Assembly: GCA_020635675.1 (NCBI GenBank)
Contig: JACJZJ010000004.1
Coordinates: 186,001-250,000, forward strand
Origin: Flavobacteriales bacterium
GTDB lineage: Bacteria > Bacteroidota > Bacteroidia > Flavobacteriales_F > PHOS-HE28
Direction: 5' to 3'
Length of the DNA: 64,000 nt
This document shows positions 8,401-17,404 of this stretch, piece after piece. The position numbers were made by a program, and so were the translations under genes. The first letter of the stretch is position 1, and the number at the start of each line of letters is the position of its first letter. The notes beneath the pieces were generated by a model. It was not told where the DNA came from and made no database searches. It worked only from the letters and a program-made list of their open reading frames with translations.

Positions 8401-9336
8401 ATGGATCCGCGACTCGTTCTTCCCCTCCTGCTCTTCCCGACCTTTTGCCCGGCGCAATCCGACCTCGTGCACTACTGGCCCCTGGACGAAACATCGGGCA
8501 CCACGGTGACCGACCTTGCCGGAGGCCCGCCCGGAGCGCTCCTGGGGCCCTGCGAATGGGACCCGACCGGTGGACATCATGCCGGTGCATTGCATTTCAA
8601 TGGCTCCGGTGCGCGTGTTGAAATGGGCCCATGTGACATCACCACAGGCACGGGTGATGCCCTGACCCTGGCCTGCTGGATGCGTCCGGACCTTGCCAGC
8701 GTGAACGAGAAGATGCTACTGGCCAAGACCACCGGGAACACCGGATCCGACATGATCTGGTCCCTGAGCGTGGTGAACGTGAGCGCAGTTCGCTTTCGCG
8801 TGCGCACCGGGGCTTCCACCCTGGAGCTCACTTCCTCACCTTCGAGCGTGCTCACGGGTACCTGGTATCATGTGGCCGCGACCTACGACGGGATGGACCT
8901 GGTCCTCTACGTCAATGGCGCCCAGGTGGCCAGCATGAGCGGCGCGGGACTGCTCGGATACCATCCCCAGGCACCCGCCACGATGGGGTCGCTCTCGGAC
9001 GGCTCGCAAACCTTCTTCGGCCGGTTGGATGACGTGCGCATCTATGACCGCGCGCTCGAACAATCGGAGGTGATCGACCTGGTCATTGGATCGATCGCGA
9101 CCTCCGTCCCGGACCCATTGTCCGCCCTGGTCCATGCGAACGGCTTGTTGACCGGGCTGCCCCCGGGTGTTGTCGTCGACCTGGAGGTCCGCGACATGCT
9201 CGGGCGCCTGGAACACAGGGATGTGCTCACACCTTCGTGCACCACCTACGACCTGGACGGACTGGCACCCGGTTATCACCTGATCTGCCTGGCCACACCG
9301 GGCTCCAGAACGGTCCTTCCATTCCTCAGGCCTTGA
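8401..9336 (+). CDS. Secreted LamG-like jelly-roll protein with degenerate T9SS tail
   Basis: A 311-aa protein with a signal peptide (MDPRLVLPLLLFPTFCPAQ) and a LamG/concanavalin-like domain over residues 22-220: it opens LVHYWPLDETSG and contains WYHVAATYDGMDLVLYVNG and RLDDVRIYDRAL, all hallmarks of the fold. The last 75 residues resemble a T9SS type A sorting domain (DMLGRLEHRD then LAPGYHLICLA) but lack the usual YPNP-type opening, so it may be degenerate. It is likely a surface carbohydrate-binding protein. It converges on the M36 peptidase gene across a shared hairpin. Confidence 0.75.
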   Translation: MDPRLVLPLLLFPTFCPAQSDLVHYWPLDETSGTTVTDLAGGPPGALLGPCEWDPTGGHHAGALHFNGSGARVEMGPCDITTGTGDALTLACWMRPDLASVNEKMLLAKTTGNTGSDMIWSLSVVNVSAVRFRVRTGASTLELTSSPSSVLTGTWYHVAATYDGMDLVLYVNGAQVASMSGAGLLGYHPQAPATMGSLSDGSQTFFGRLDDVRIYDRALEQSEVIDLVIGSIATSVPDPLSALVHANGLLTGLPPGVVVDLEVRDMLGRLEHRDVLTPSCTTYDLDGLAPGYHLICLATPGSRTVLPFLRP

Positions 9337-9341
9337 ATGTG

Positions 9342-9372
9342 AACGGCCCCGCTCCATTGCAGCGGGGCCGTT
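9342..9372. terminator. Bidirectional hairpin terminator
   Basis: A perfect 12-bp inverted repeat (9342-9353 and 9361-9372, AACGGCCCCGCT arm) with a 7-nt loop lies between the convergent LamG and M36 genes. There is no strong T-run on either side, so termination would depend on the very stable GC stem. Confidence 0.7.
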
Positions 9373-9393
9373 CCAAGCTGGAAAGGATACCGG

Positions 9394-12327
9394 TCAGCGA
9401 GCGACCTGAAAGCGATACTGTTCCGAGGAGTTCATCCGCTGCAAGCGAAGCACGTAGGCTCCTGGGCCGAGGTCCCGGACGGTGATCGTGAAGGGTCCGT
9501 TGCGAACGGCCCCGTTCTCCCCGGAGGCCATCACAACACGCCCGGTCGCATCGATGATGGCCCAACCCATGATCCGTTCGGACCCGGTGATGGGAGCGAC
9601 ATTCAGCACATCCGAGGTTGGATCAGGATAGATCGACACCCCGCTGGGACCACCGTGCTCGGGGATCCCCACGATCTCGGCGTTTACCCAGAGCTGGATA
9701 TCGTCGACCGCGGCCTCGATCAGGCTGCCACCGTCAAGGTATTCGCCGGTATGGATGCTGTCGGACGCATTGAACTTCAAGCGGACCACGTTGGTGGGAG
9801 TCACATAGTCCTGGACGCGGAATGCCATGCGCCGCCAACTCCGGTCGCTGGTACGGGTCTCCTCGACGGGCACCCAGGTAACTCCATTGTCATTGCTGAT
9901 GAAGGTCTGCCACCAGTCCATTCCCGGATTCGCACCGCTCGGCGGATTGTTGGTGTACCACCGCCAGTAGGTGAACGTGGGGTTGTCCATGTCGCTCATG
10001 TCGATGGGGTCCCCGAGCAGCGTGGTCGTTCCGCCGTCCACATCGTTCTCACCAAGGGATGCGGTGGCGCTGCTGGCATTGCCGGTCACGAAACAAAGCT
10101 CACCTCCCGGGGTGTGCGGTGCATCGGTCTGCACGATCGTGGATGGATCGCCGAACGTACCGTAGGAGGGTATCGGGATGGTCAGTTCCCATTCCCCGGT
10201 GGTGGCATTGTCCGAGGGAATTCCGGTCTCCCAGTTCCCCAGCTCATTGAGGTTGTCGCAATCCTCCGTCGCCTCGAGGTCATATCCGACGAGCACGAAA
10301 TAGGGCAGGTTCGGATCGGCCTGGGCAGCTGCCACGGGAAGCACTCCGCTCAACTGTTGGAAGATATCGAGCACACCCAGGTAGTAGGCGACCACCGTAC
10401 CCCGGGGTTGACCGGGGATACTGGCCTCGTAGTTGTTCCCTCCGGTATTGACGAGCGCGATCGTGTTCCAGGTCGCACCATTGTTGATGCGGTAGTTCAG
10501 CTGGACCTCCTGCATGTAGTTCGTGAACGGAAAGGTGAGCACCAGGTCCGCAGTGATGGCGATCGATGTGTTCTCCGCGGATGCCTCCACCGTGCTGTGC
10601 TGGAGTTCGGCATTGCTCAGCAGTGTGATGCCATGGATGCCGAACGCTTCCACGATGGCGTTCCCATTGGGCGTACCATTGGTGATGTCCGCATCATCAT
10701 CGTCCGCCTGCAGCGCATCGATCAACACGTCCCGGAAAGCCTGCCCTTCGTTGCCATCCGGCGTTTCGGCCTGAAGACCCGCATAAGCCTCGATGAACAG
10801 CCCGAACATCGCGTTCATGTCGTTGCCCAGTTCCACATAGGTGTCCCACCAGGCGCCGGCGATGATCTCACCGTCCGCATGCACCTCACCCACCAGGTCC
10901 ACGGGATAGACCTTTGGATCGATGTCGTACCTGCGGATGAAATCGTCCGGGACGCTGAGGGAACTTCCCTCCGCCAGGATCGGGTCCTCCGTTATGCTCA
11001 ACGCCCAGAGATCGGCGTATCCCTCGCCCATTGCTCCGTTCACCCAGAAACTTCCCAATGATTGATAATAATTGTCGTTGATCCCATGTCCGTACTCATG
11101 GTACACCACTTCGCCGATCAGCGCATAGGATTGGCAATCGTTGCCCTCCGCATAGAAGTTGATCGAGCTTCCATCATAAAAGGCATTGCAGTTCCCGCCC
11201 ACGTCAACGTTCGTGGTCAGGCTGAAGTCCATGCCGGCGAAAGCGGGCATCCAGCTCTTCATGTGGTCATGCACTGTATTGACATGGAAGTAGGCGCTCC
11301 GCTCGCGCACGTTGGCACCGGCGTTGAAGCTCATCGCATTGGGTCCCTCCTGCAAGGTCACGTTCATCGTGGGCGTCGTGCCCGCCGTGCGCACGGTGGA
11401 CCAGGGCCCTTGAAGCCTCAGGGTCGCGTTCACCGGTCCGGTTATGCCCGTGTTGAGTTGACCCTGGCCATCGGTCTCCATCGTATTACCGTTCACCACC
11501 ACTTGCGCGTGGGCCATCGGCACATTGAAGCTTGGCAACCAGGGGTTATCCTCGACGTCACCGGTCAGCGTGATCTCCGCCCCCGCCGGTGGCGCTTCGT
11601 TCACCACGCGGTCCTGCCGGTAGAGTAGCTCGCCGTTGTCGGCGTCGACCCAGCAAAGCCAACGGCCGGGACGATCACCATCCTGGACATGCACCATTAC
11701 CTCGTAAACGAGATGGTACTGGACCGTGCGGTCGAGGGGCACCGGCAGGATCCGCAGATCCCCGGCCACCGCGGTGCCAGTGACGTGGTCGAGGCCCTGG
11801 ATCGCGGAGGCGACCGCCACACCCTGCGCGATCATCGGTACCATCGAACGATCGATACCGGCATGGACATCCGATCCGAAGGAGATGACGCGACCCTGAT
11901 GATCCAACTTCACCAGTGCATGTGCGAACAACACCTTCGCGCCATCATGCACTTGTTCGAAATGGACGATCTCGTACTTGCCCGTCGTGGCAACGCCGGA
12001 CACGTACAGTTCACCCAGTGGCAGGCCGAAACCTTCGAGGTCGTTCTGCAGGAACGACCAGGCCCGTGCCTCGGGGTCGGCGCCCTCGGTGCCCACAGGC
12101 CTGCCGAAGGCACGATGTGGCATCCCGGTCGCTTCGTTGAACTCAACGTACCACGTACCGTGGTCGGCCAGGAATTGCTGCCAGGCGGCACCATGGCGCA
12201 TTTGCCACTGGATCGCCGCATCCGGGGACCGCTGGGCGTCCTTGATGAAAGTGACCGGACCGATGGCCTGGAGCGCTCCGATGCCAAGGAACATCTGGAA
12301 CGCGGGGAGTAGGGTTCTATATCGCAT
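9394..12327 (-). CDS. T9SS-exported M36 (fungalysin) family metallopeptidase
   Basis: A 977-aa secreted protease. After a signal peptide comes an FTP-type propeptide (about residues 40-200). The catalytic domain carries VVYHEYGHGINDN near residue 405, giving the HExxH zinc motif, followed by GEGYADLWA with the third ligand. Next are a beta-rich region and a jelly-roll segment near residues 770-890 (FTYWRWYTNNPP). The T9SS type A sorting domain ends the protein (SIYPDPTSDVLNV, then LGPGAYVLRL). ATG at 12327 is preferred because it starts the signal peptide MRYRTLLPAFQMFLGIGA; the 64 residues upstream are unlike coding sequence. Its predicted role is extracellular protein degradation. Confidence 0.88.
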   Translation of the reverse strand: MRYRTLLPAFQMFLGIGALQAIGPVTFIKDAQRSPDAAIQWQMRHGAAWQQFLADHGTWYVEFNEATGMPHRAFGRPVGTEGADPEARAWSFLQNDLEGFGLPLGELYVSGVATTGKYEIVHFEQVHDGAKVLFAHALVKLDHQGRVISFGSDVHAGIDRSMVPMIAQGVAVASAIQGLDHVTGTAVAGDLRILPVPLDRTVQYHLVYEVMVHVQDGDRPGRWLCWVDADNGELLYRQDRVVNEAPPAGAEITLTGDVEDNPWLPSFNVPMAHAQVVVNGNTMETDGQGQLNTGITGPVNATLRLQGPWSTVRTAGTTPTMNVTLQEGPNAMSFNAGANVRERSAYFHVNTVHDHMKSWMPAFAGMDFSLTTNVDVGGNCNAFYDGSSINFYAEGNDCQSYALIGEVVYHEYGHGINDNYYQSLGSFWVNGAMGEGYADLWALSITEDPILAEGSSLSVPDDFIRRYDIDPKVYPVDLVGEVHADGEIIAGAWWDTYVELGNDMNAMFGLFIEAYAGLQAETPDGNEGQAFRDVLIDALQADDDDADITNGTPNGNAIVEAFGIHGITLLSNAELQHSTVEASAENTSIAITADLVLTFPFTNYMQEVQLNYRINNGATWNTIALVNTGGNNYEASIPGQPRGTVVAYYLGVLDIFQQLSGVLPVAAAQADPNLPYFVLVGYDLEATEDCDNLNELGNWETGIPSDNATTGEWELTIPIPSYGTFGDPSTIVQTDAPHTPGGELCFVTGNASSATASLGENDVDGGTTTLLGDPIDMSDMDNPTFTYWRWYTNNPPSGANPGMDWWQTFISNDNGVTWVPVEETRTSDRSWRRMAFRVQDYVTPTNVVRLKFNASDSIHTGEYLDGGSLIEAAVDDIQLWVNAEIVGIPEHGGPSGVSIYPDPTSDVLNVAPITGSERIMGWAIIDATGRVVMASGENGAVRNGPFTITVRDLGPGAYVLRLQRMNSSEQYRFQVAR

Positions 12328-12406
12328 GGCGCAACAATGGAACGTCGAATTTCGACAATGACGGGGACCGCACCAAGCCTCGATCACGGCTCCTCTTGGA
12401 AACCGT

Positions 12407-13186
12407 TCAGTCGGTCGGGGCATCCGGGAGTTCCACACGGAGGCCGTCCACGGCGATCCGAACATGCGCCGGCAGACCTGCTTCGACCTCCGCATGCAGA
12501 CCCATGAGGTGACTGACATGGGTCAGGTAGGCCTGTCCCGGACGAAGCTCCTCGACCATCTCCAATGCCTCATCGAGATTGAAATGACTGATATGCGGCT
12601 TCTTCCGCAACGCGTTGAGCACCAATACCTCCGCACCGCGGATCCGATCCCTGACCTCCGGGGAAATGGTCTTGGCGTCCGTTACATAGACCAGCCCCCC
12701 GATCCTGAAACCGAGCACGGGCATGCGATGGTGCAACACCTTGAAGGGATCGACGGACAGCCCACCGGCCAGGAACGGTGCATCACCGACCTCGTGCAGA
12801 TCCAGATCCGGAACGCCTGGATAGCGATCCCGTGCAAAGGCATAGCTGTAGACTCGCCGTACCGCATCCAATGTCGCGGCATTGGCATGTACCTCCATGC
12901 TGCGCTGTTGAATGAAATTGAACGCCCGGACCTCGTCGAGGCCGGCGATGTGGTCCATGTGCTCGTGCGTGAGCAGCACGGCATCCAAACGCCGCACGCC
13001 CGCACGCAGGAGTTGCTGGCGCATGTCCGGCCCGGCATCGATCAATACCTGGCGACCGGCCTGGGAGACGATCGCGGAGGTCCTGAGCCGCTTGTCCCTT
13101 GGATCGCCGCTCCTGCAGACCATGCAGGTGCACCCGATCACAGGAACGCCCTGGCTGGTGCCCGTACCGAGGAATTCGAGGACCAT
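12407..13186 (-). CDS. MBL-fold metallo-hydrolase, PhnP-like
   Basis: A 259-aa cytoplasmic hydrolase. It opens FLGTGTSQGVPVIGCTCMVC, whose Cys19, Cys21 and Cys24 resemble the extra zinc site of PhnP-type phosphodiesterases, followed by the HxHxDH motif LTHEHMDHIAG (His74, His76, Asp78, His79). PhnP cleaves cyclic phosphodiesters, but no phn genes are here and Bacteroidota homologues are mostly uncharacterised, so only the class is assigned. A -7 element (TAATTTCG) sits 12 bp upstream of the start, back to back with the tRNA-Ser promoter. Confidence 0.85.
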   Translation of the reverse strand: MVLEFLGTGTSQGVPVIGCTCMVCRSGDPRDKRLRTSAIVSQAGRQVLIDAGPDMRQQLLRAGVRRLDAVLLTHEHMDHIAGLDEVRAFNFIQQRSMEVHANAATLDAVRRVYSYAFARDRYPGVPDLDLHEVGDAPFLAGGLSVDPFKVLHHRMPVLGFRIGGLVYVTDAKTISPEVRDRIRGAEVLVLNALRKKPHISHFNLDEALEMVEELRPGQAYLTHVSHLMGLHAEVEAGLPAHVRIAVDGLRVELPDAPTD

Positions 13187-13198
13187 CTTCGTGCAACG

Positions 13199-13206
13199 CG
13201 AAATTA
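13199..13206 (-). promoter_or_regulatory. -7 element TAATTTCG for the MBL hydrolase gene
   Basis: Matches TAnnTTTG except T to C at position seven, a substitution seen repeatedly in this window. It lies 12 bp before the ATG at 13186, implying a very short leader. Confidence 0.55.
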
Positions 13207-13235
13207 CCCCGACGCTTTGAGGCGTGGATCACGCG

Positions 13236-13243
13236 TATTTTCG
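13236..13243 (+). promoter_or_regulatory. -7 element TATTTTCG for tRNA-Ser
   Basis: TAnnTTCG-type element ending 8 bp before the first base of tRNA-Ser, about where a -7 box should be for a tRNA. A TTTG at 13216-13219 may serve as the -33 element (16-bp spacer). Confidence 0.55.
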
Positions 13244-13251
13244 CGCACCAG

Positions 13252-13341
13252 GGAGAGGTGGCAGAGCGGTCGAATGCGGCGGTCTTGAAAACCGCTTTAC
13301 CCGCAAGGGTAACGGGGGTTCGAATCCCTCCCTCTCCGCCA
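13252..13341 (+). tRNA. tRNA-Ser(UGA), CCA encoded
   Basis: A class II tRNA. The acceptor stem GGAGAGG (13252-13258) pairs with CCTCTCC (13331-13337), followed by discriminator G and an encoded CCA (13339-13341). The anticodon loop CTTGAAA carries TGA in the stem GCGGT/ACCGC. A long variable arm (ACCCGCAAGGGT) and the T-loop GTTCGAATC are present. The long variable arm and UGA anticodon identify serine, reading UCA-type codons. Confidence 0.96.
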
Positions 13342-13501
13342 CAGGCCTTCGTGGGCGAACGGCATCGGGCGACCTGTCAACGGTGCGTCGTGCATGTGAG
13401 CACCGATGTTCCGGACCTGCGGCTTCGCGGTCAGGACCGCCACTTTCCGGGAACGGCCGCTATCGGCCAGGCAACGGCCCCACCCCGGCATGACCGACCC
13501 G

Positions 13502-13509
13502 TATCTTTG
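13502..13509 (+). promoter_or_regulatory. -7 element TATCTTTG for the GWxTD gene
   Basis: Perfect TAnnTTTG match 4 bp before the ATG at 13514. It overlaps an alternative in-frame ATG at 13490, which argues that the downstream ATG is the true start and the mRNA is nearly leaderless. Confidence 0.6.
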
Positions 13510-13513
13510 GATC

Positions 13514-14953
13514 ATGCGCTGCCATCTGCGACCGGCCTTCCTGAGCATGTCCGCGGTTGCTGTAGGATCGCTTGCCGCCCAGCTGCATCCGGAAGCGGTG
13601 ATAGCGACACGGACCTTCTACACGCCGGACAAGCGACCGGTAGTGCAGGTGAACACCTCCATCCTGGGAAGCACGCTGATCACCGATCCGTCGGATGCCG
13701 GGGCGGAAGCACCGGCCCGGTTGGAGGTGACCACGATCGTGGAACGCGATGGCAGCATCATCGATTTCCGAAAAGCCCTGCTCGACGGCCCACCACTTCA
13801 CCACGGACGCTCGCCCGACCTGATCCACCAGGAGCGGTTCGCATTGGAGCCAGGTGCATACGCCTTGGAGGTGGGCATCCACGACCTGAACGGTGCGGAT
13901 ACCACCTACCGGCTGCCCCTTGCGGTTTCCGCCATGCCGGATGGGGCCGCGTTCTCGGACCTCCTGCTCATCGACCCGACCATCGAACGGAAGGACGGCG
14001 CCGGACCGGTGCCCTACACGGGATCCTACTATCCCAGCGACGTAGGGGTCCTCGCATTCTATGTCGAGCTCTATCAGATGGATCGGGCGCTGGCAGGTGA
14101 CAGCCTGTATCTTCTCACCACGGCGATCGAATCCTTCGAAGGCCATGAAGTTTTTGGGAACTACCAACGCATGTCGCGGATGCACGCGCACGCACTGGAG
14201 CCCCTCAGCGGTCGGTTCGACATCAGCGAACTTCCCTCGGGCAACTACCTGTTGGCGGTGGAGGCCCGTGACCGGCAGGGGCGATCGCTCACCCGGCGGG
14301 AACAGTTCATCCAGCGGAACAATCCGATCTCCTACGATCTGGAGGACCTGAACGGTGTTGGGCTCAACGGCACGTTCGTCGACCCGATCGACGATCCGGA
14401 CACGCTGGCGGAATATCTGCTGAGCATGCGCCCTGTGGCCGACGACCTGGAACGCGGGATCATCGACAGACAGGTGACCGATCGGGACCCGGACCAGATG
14501 AAACGATTCCTCTACAGTTTCTGGTTCAACCGCAACAGCTACGACCCCGGCGGTGTGTTCAAGACCTACGAAGCCCAGGTGATGAAGGTGAACCGGCTTT
14601 TCGGGACCCGCATCAAGCGGGGCTACGAGACCGATCGCGGACGTGTTTGGCTGAAGTACGGCGCCCCCAATTCCGTGACGGACCGGCCGGCGGACCAGGA
14701 TGCCTACCCCTACCAGATCTGGCATTACTACCGCGCGGGGAAGTACACCAACCGACGCTTCGTCTTCTATCAGCCGGACCTGGTGACCAACGACTACGAG
14801 CTCCTACACTCCGAGGTGCCTGGTGAGATCCAGAACACGGGTTGGAACCGGGTCATCCATTCGCGCAACACCCCACAGAACGTCCTCAATACAGCGAGAC
14901 CCGACAGTTACAGCGGCGAGCGTCTTGAGGAGTTCTTCAACGACCCCCGCTGA
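13514..14953 (+). CDS. GWxTD domain-containing secreted protein
   Basis: A 479-aa envelope protein with an N-terminal signal region (HLRPAFLSMSAVAVGSLAAQ), a beta-rich middle and a C-terminal GWxTD-type domain: KRGYETDRGRVWLKYGAP, then YQIWHYYRAG and RRFVFYQPDL. The diagnostic Trp is Tyr here (GYETD). The family is widespread in Bacteroidota and has no established function. ATG at 13514 is chosen over 13490 because the -7 promoter box overlaps the earlier codon. It follows tRNA-Ser by 172 bp and precedes a glycosyltransferase by 49 bp. Confidence 0.83.
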   Translation: MRCHLRPAFLSMSAVAVGSLAAQLHPEAVIATRTFYTPDKRPVVQVNTSILGSTLITDPSDAGAEAPARLEVTTIVERDGSIIDFRKALLDGPPLHHGRSPDLIHQERFALEPGAYALEVGIHDLNGADTTYRLPLAVSAMPDGAAFSDLLLIDPTIERKDGAGPVPYTGSYYPSDVGVLAFYVELYQMDRALAGDSLYLLTTAIESFEGHEVFGNYQRMSRMHAHALEPLSGRFDISELPSGNYLLAVEARDRQGRSLTRREQFIQRNNPISYDLEDLNGVGLNGTFVDPIDDPDTLAEYLLSMRPVADDLERGIIDRQVTDRDPDQMKRFLYSFWFNRNSYDPGGVFKTYEAQVMKVNRLFGTRIKRGYETDRGRVWLKYGAPNSVTDRPADQDAYPYQIWHYYRAGKYTNRRFVFYQPDLVTNDYELLHSEVPGEIQNTGWNRVIHSRNTPQNVLNTARPDSYSGERLEEFFNDPR

Positions 14954-15002
14954 TCGCGTCCGACCATTTCCCGCATTTTTGCCCGACCCGCAAGGCCTGG
15001 GC

Positions 15003-16091
15003 ATGAGCACGATCGCCATCGTCGTCCTGAACTGGAACGGCCAGCATTGGCTGGAGCGTTCCATGCCCGGCATTCTCGCCTCCGCGGTCGACCAGGCCGA
15101 GGTGATCGTAGCGGACAATGGCAGCACCGATGGCTCGTCCGACTGGTTGGCAGGGACGTACCCCGACGTCCGGCGGATCGATCTGGGCCACAACATGGGA
15201 TTCGCAGGCGGGTACAACGCCGCACTTGCCCAGGTGGACACCACTTATGTCGTGCTCCTCAATACCGATGTGGAGGTGCGTCCCGGTTGGATCGCCCCCT
15301 TGCGCGCGCTCTTGGAACGCGACCCGCGCATGGCCGCCTGCCAACCAAAGGTGCTCGCCCTGAACGACCCACAGCGTTTCGAACACGCCGGGGCCGCCGG
15401 GGGCATGATCGACCGCAACGGTTATCCGTTCTGCCGAGGGCGCATCTTCGAACTCACGGAGGAGGACAGGGGGCAATATGATGACGAGCGCGAGGTGTTC
15501 TGGGCCACCGGCGCCTGCATGATGCTGCGCATGGCCGCGTTCCGGGAGGTCGGTGGTTTCGACGCGTCCCTGTTCGCGCACATGGAGGAGATCGACCTCT
15601 GCTGGCGGATGCGCCTACGGGGTTGGCGGATAGGCTTCACCAGCCGGTCGGTGATCGAACATGCCGGTGGTGGTACGCTCGGGTACGGATCACCGCGCAA
15701 GACGTACTTGAACTTCAGGAACAGCCTCATCGTGCTGACCAAGAACATCCAAAGCGACCACCTGCCCTACCGACTTGTGCGACGGTTGGTGCTGGATGGT
15801 TTCGCGGCGGCGAAATTCCTGCTCGAAGGCCACTTCCGCCATTGCTGGGAGGTCGGACGTGCGCACCGCCATTTCTTCGCTCGCCTACCCGCCGTCCTGC
15901 GGGAGCGACGTCGTTCGAAGGACCAGTGGAAGGCACCCGACCTCACGGGCATGTACAGGCGCAGCGTGGCCTACGACCGCTTCATCCTCGGCCATCGGCG
16001 GTTCACCGACCTCGACCCGGCCGCCTTCATCGAACGCGATGCAGGAGATGGTCAACGGCCATCCGATAGCCGTCGTGGCCGAAACCCATGA
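15003..16091 (+). CDS. Family 2 glycosyltransferase
   Basis: A 362-aa GT-A fold sugar transferase, rhamnosyltransferase-like in layout. It opens IAIVVLNWNGQHWLE, has VIVADNGSTDGS (residues 34-45), the metal-binding LLNTDVEV (Asp89), and later FWATGACMMLRMAAF and HMEEIDLCWRMRLRGW. There is no signal peptide; it would act on the inner face of the membrane, probably in cell-surface polysaccharide synthesis. A CATTTTTG box (14974-14981) resembles a -7 element. Its last 65 bp overlap the convergent aroQ gene, an unusually long overlap. Confidence 0.88.
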   Translation: MSTIAIVVLNWNGQHWLERSMPGILASAVDQAEVIVADNGSTDGSSDWLAGTYPDVRRIDLGHNMGFAGGYNAALAQVDTTYVVLLNTDVEVRPGWIAPLRALLERDPRMAACQPKVLALNDPQRFEHAGAAGGMIDRNGYPFCRGRIFELTEEDRGQYDDEREVFWATGACMMLRMAAFREVGGFDASLFAHMEEIDLCWRMRLRGWRIGFTSRSVIEHAGGGTLGYGSPRKTYLNFRNSLIVLTKNIQSDHLPYRLVRRLVLDGFAAAKFLLEGHFRHCWEVGRAHRHFFARLPAVLRERRRSKDQWKAPDLTGMYRRSVAYDRFILGHRRFTDLDPAAFIERDAGDGQRPSDSRRGRNP

Positions 16092-16455
16092 TGCAGCCGG
16101 CACATACCGGTGCGATAAGGGAACGGTGTCGGAACTCCTCGCGCGCCAGCAGGTTGGTGAGATGCACCTCAACCACCGGCACACGGACCGAGGCCACTGC
16201 GTCCCGGATCGCCACCGAAGTGTGCGTGTAGCCGCCCGCATTGAGGACCACCCCATCATATCCTCCCTCACTGGCCTGGATCGCCTGCACGATCTCGCCC
16301 TCCAGATCGGTCCGTACATGGTCGATCGCCGTGTCCGGAAAGGAGCACCGAAGCCCTTCCATCAGTTCGTCCACCGTGCCCGGTCCGTAGAACTCGGGCT
16401 CCCTGCGTCCGAGCGCGCCCAGGTTCGGGCCATTGATCACCAGAATACGTGCCAT
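16027..16455 (-). CDS. aroQ: Type II 3-dehydroquinate dehydratase
   Basis: A 142-aa shikimate-pathway enzyme that dehydrates 3-dehydroquinate to 3-dehydroshikimate. Signature segments are all present: VINGPNLGALGRREPEFYG with the catalytic Tyr, VLNAGGYTHTSVAIRDA, and VEVHLTNLLAREEFRH with the catalytic His. The length matches the 140-150 aa family norm. ATG at 16455 starts directly at ARILVINGPN. It is divergent from xerD (34 bp between chosen starts) and convergent with the glycosyltransferase, whose 3' end it overlaps by 65 bp. Confidence 0.93.
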   Translation of the reverse strand: MARILVINGPNLGALGRREPEFYGPGTVDELMEGLRCSFPDTAIDHVRTDLEGEIVQAIQASEGGYDGVVLNAGGYTHTSVAIRDAVASVRVPVVEVHLTNLLAREEFRHRSLIAPVCAGCIMGFGHDGYRMAVDHLLHRVR

Positions 16456-16476
16456 CGACGCGAAATAACGAAAGGG

Positions 16477-16484
16477 CATCTTTG
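16477..16484 (+). promoter_or_regulatory. -7-like element CATCTTTG before xerD
   Basis: Seven of eight bases match TAnnTTTG. Its last base is the first base of a possible GTG start at 16484, so the second GTG (16490) is the better start if this box is used. Confidence 0.4.
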
Positions 16485-16489
16485 TGGTC

Positions 16490-17404
16490 GTGGATTGGGA
16501 GGCCGCCCTTCGGGACCATCGCGCTTATCTGAAGCTCGAGCGTTCATTGAGCGAACGTTCCATTGAAGCCTACCGTTCCGACCTGGCCAAGCTCCGCGCC
16601 TTCGCCGAGGCATGCGACCCTCCGATCGCGCCGGAGGGGATGACCTTGGAGGACCTGCAACTCTTTCTGACGCGCGTCGCAAAGGGCGGGATGGGTGCAC
16701 GCAGCCAGGCCCGGCTGTTGAGCGCGATCCGGAGCTTCTATCGTGCGCTGCGCCTTGATGGGTCCCTGAAGGACGATCCGACCGAACTGCTTGAAAGTCC
16801 GCGGCTGGGCAGCCACCTGCCTGTATTTCTCACCGTCGAGGAGGTGGATGCGATCGTCGGTGCGATCGATATGAGCCGCCCCTTCGCCCATCGCGACCGG
16901 GCGATGATCGAGACCCTTTATGGTTGCGGACTGCGGGTAAGCGAACTCTGTGGTCTGCGGATCAGCAAGATCCATCCGGAGGAGGGCTTCATCCAGGTGA
17001 TCGGAAAAGGCGACAAAGAGCGGTTGGTGCCCATCAGCCCGGAGGCACTGCGCTGGATCGAAGCCTACCGGACCGCGGAAAGACCACACTTACGGACGGT
17101 GCCCGAAGCGGCCGACACACTGTTCCTGAACAACCGCGGCGGAGGCATCTCGCGGATCACGGTGTTCAACATCGTGAAGAGACTGGCCTTGAAGGCGGGG
17201 ATCCACAAGACCATCGGCCCTCATACCTTCCGCCACAGCTTCGCCACGCATCTGGTGGAAGGTGGGGCCGACCTGCGCGCTGTACAGGAAATGCTAGGGC
17301 ACGCGAGCATCACCACCACGGAGATCTACACCCACCTCGATCGGGAATACCTGCGCAGCAACATCCTGCGCTTCCACCCCCGCTCCCGCCGGGGTCAGGG
17401 ATAG
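16490..17404 (+). CDS. xerD: Site-specific tyrosine recombinase XerD-like
   Basis: A 304-aa integrase-family recombinase that resolves chromosome dimers at dif with a partner XerC. All catalytic residues are visible: Arg149 (CGLRVSELCGL), Lys173 (IGKGDKERLVP), His245 and Arg248 (HTFRHSFATH), His271 (LGHASITTTE) and nucleophile Tyr280 (IYTHL). Residues 1-90 form the SAM-like DNA-binding domain. GTG at 16490 is preferred over GTG at 16484 because the promoter-like box overlaps the latter. It overlaps the convergent downstream gene by 10 bp. Nothing suggests a mobile element, so it is the housekeeping type; XerC versus XerD is not certain. Confidence 0.9.
   Translation: MDWEAALRDHRAYLKLERSLSERSIEAYRSDLAKLRAFAEACDPPIAPEGMTLEDLQLFLTRVAKGGMGARSQARLLSAIRSFYRALRLDGSLKDDPTELLESPRLGSHLPVFLTVEEVDAIVGAIDMSRPFAHRDRAMIETLYGCGLRVSELCGLRISKIHPEEGFIQVIGKGDKERLVPISPEALRWIEAYRTAERPHLRTVPEAADTLFLNNRGGGISRITVFNIVKRLALKAGIHKTIGPHTFRHSFATHLVEGGADLRAVQEMLGHASITTTEIYTHLDREYLRSNILRFHPRSRRGQG

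Noticed and set aside
12328..12519. 64-residue N-terminal extension of the M36 peptidase frame.
   Set aside because: The extension has no signal-peptide character and overlaps the downstream part of the MBL hydrolase gene; ATG at 12327 starts a proper signal peptide.
16484..17404. XerD-like recombinase considered as an integrase of a mobile element.
   Set aside because: No tRNA-adjacent attachment site, flanking direct repeats or phage genes are nearby, and it is divergent from a housekeeping aroQ gene.
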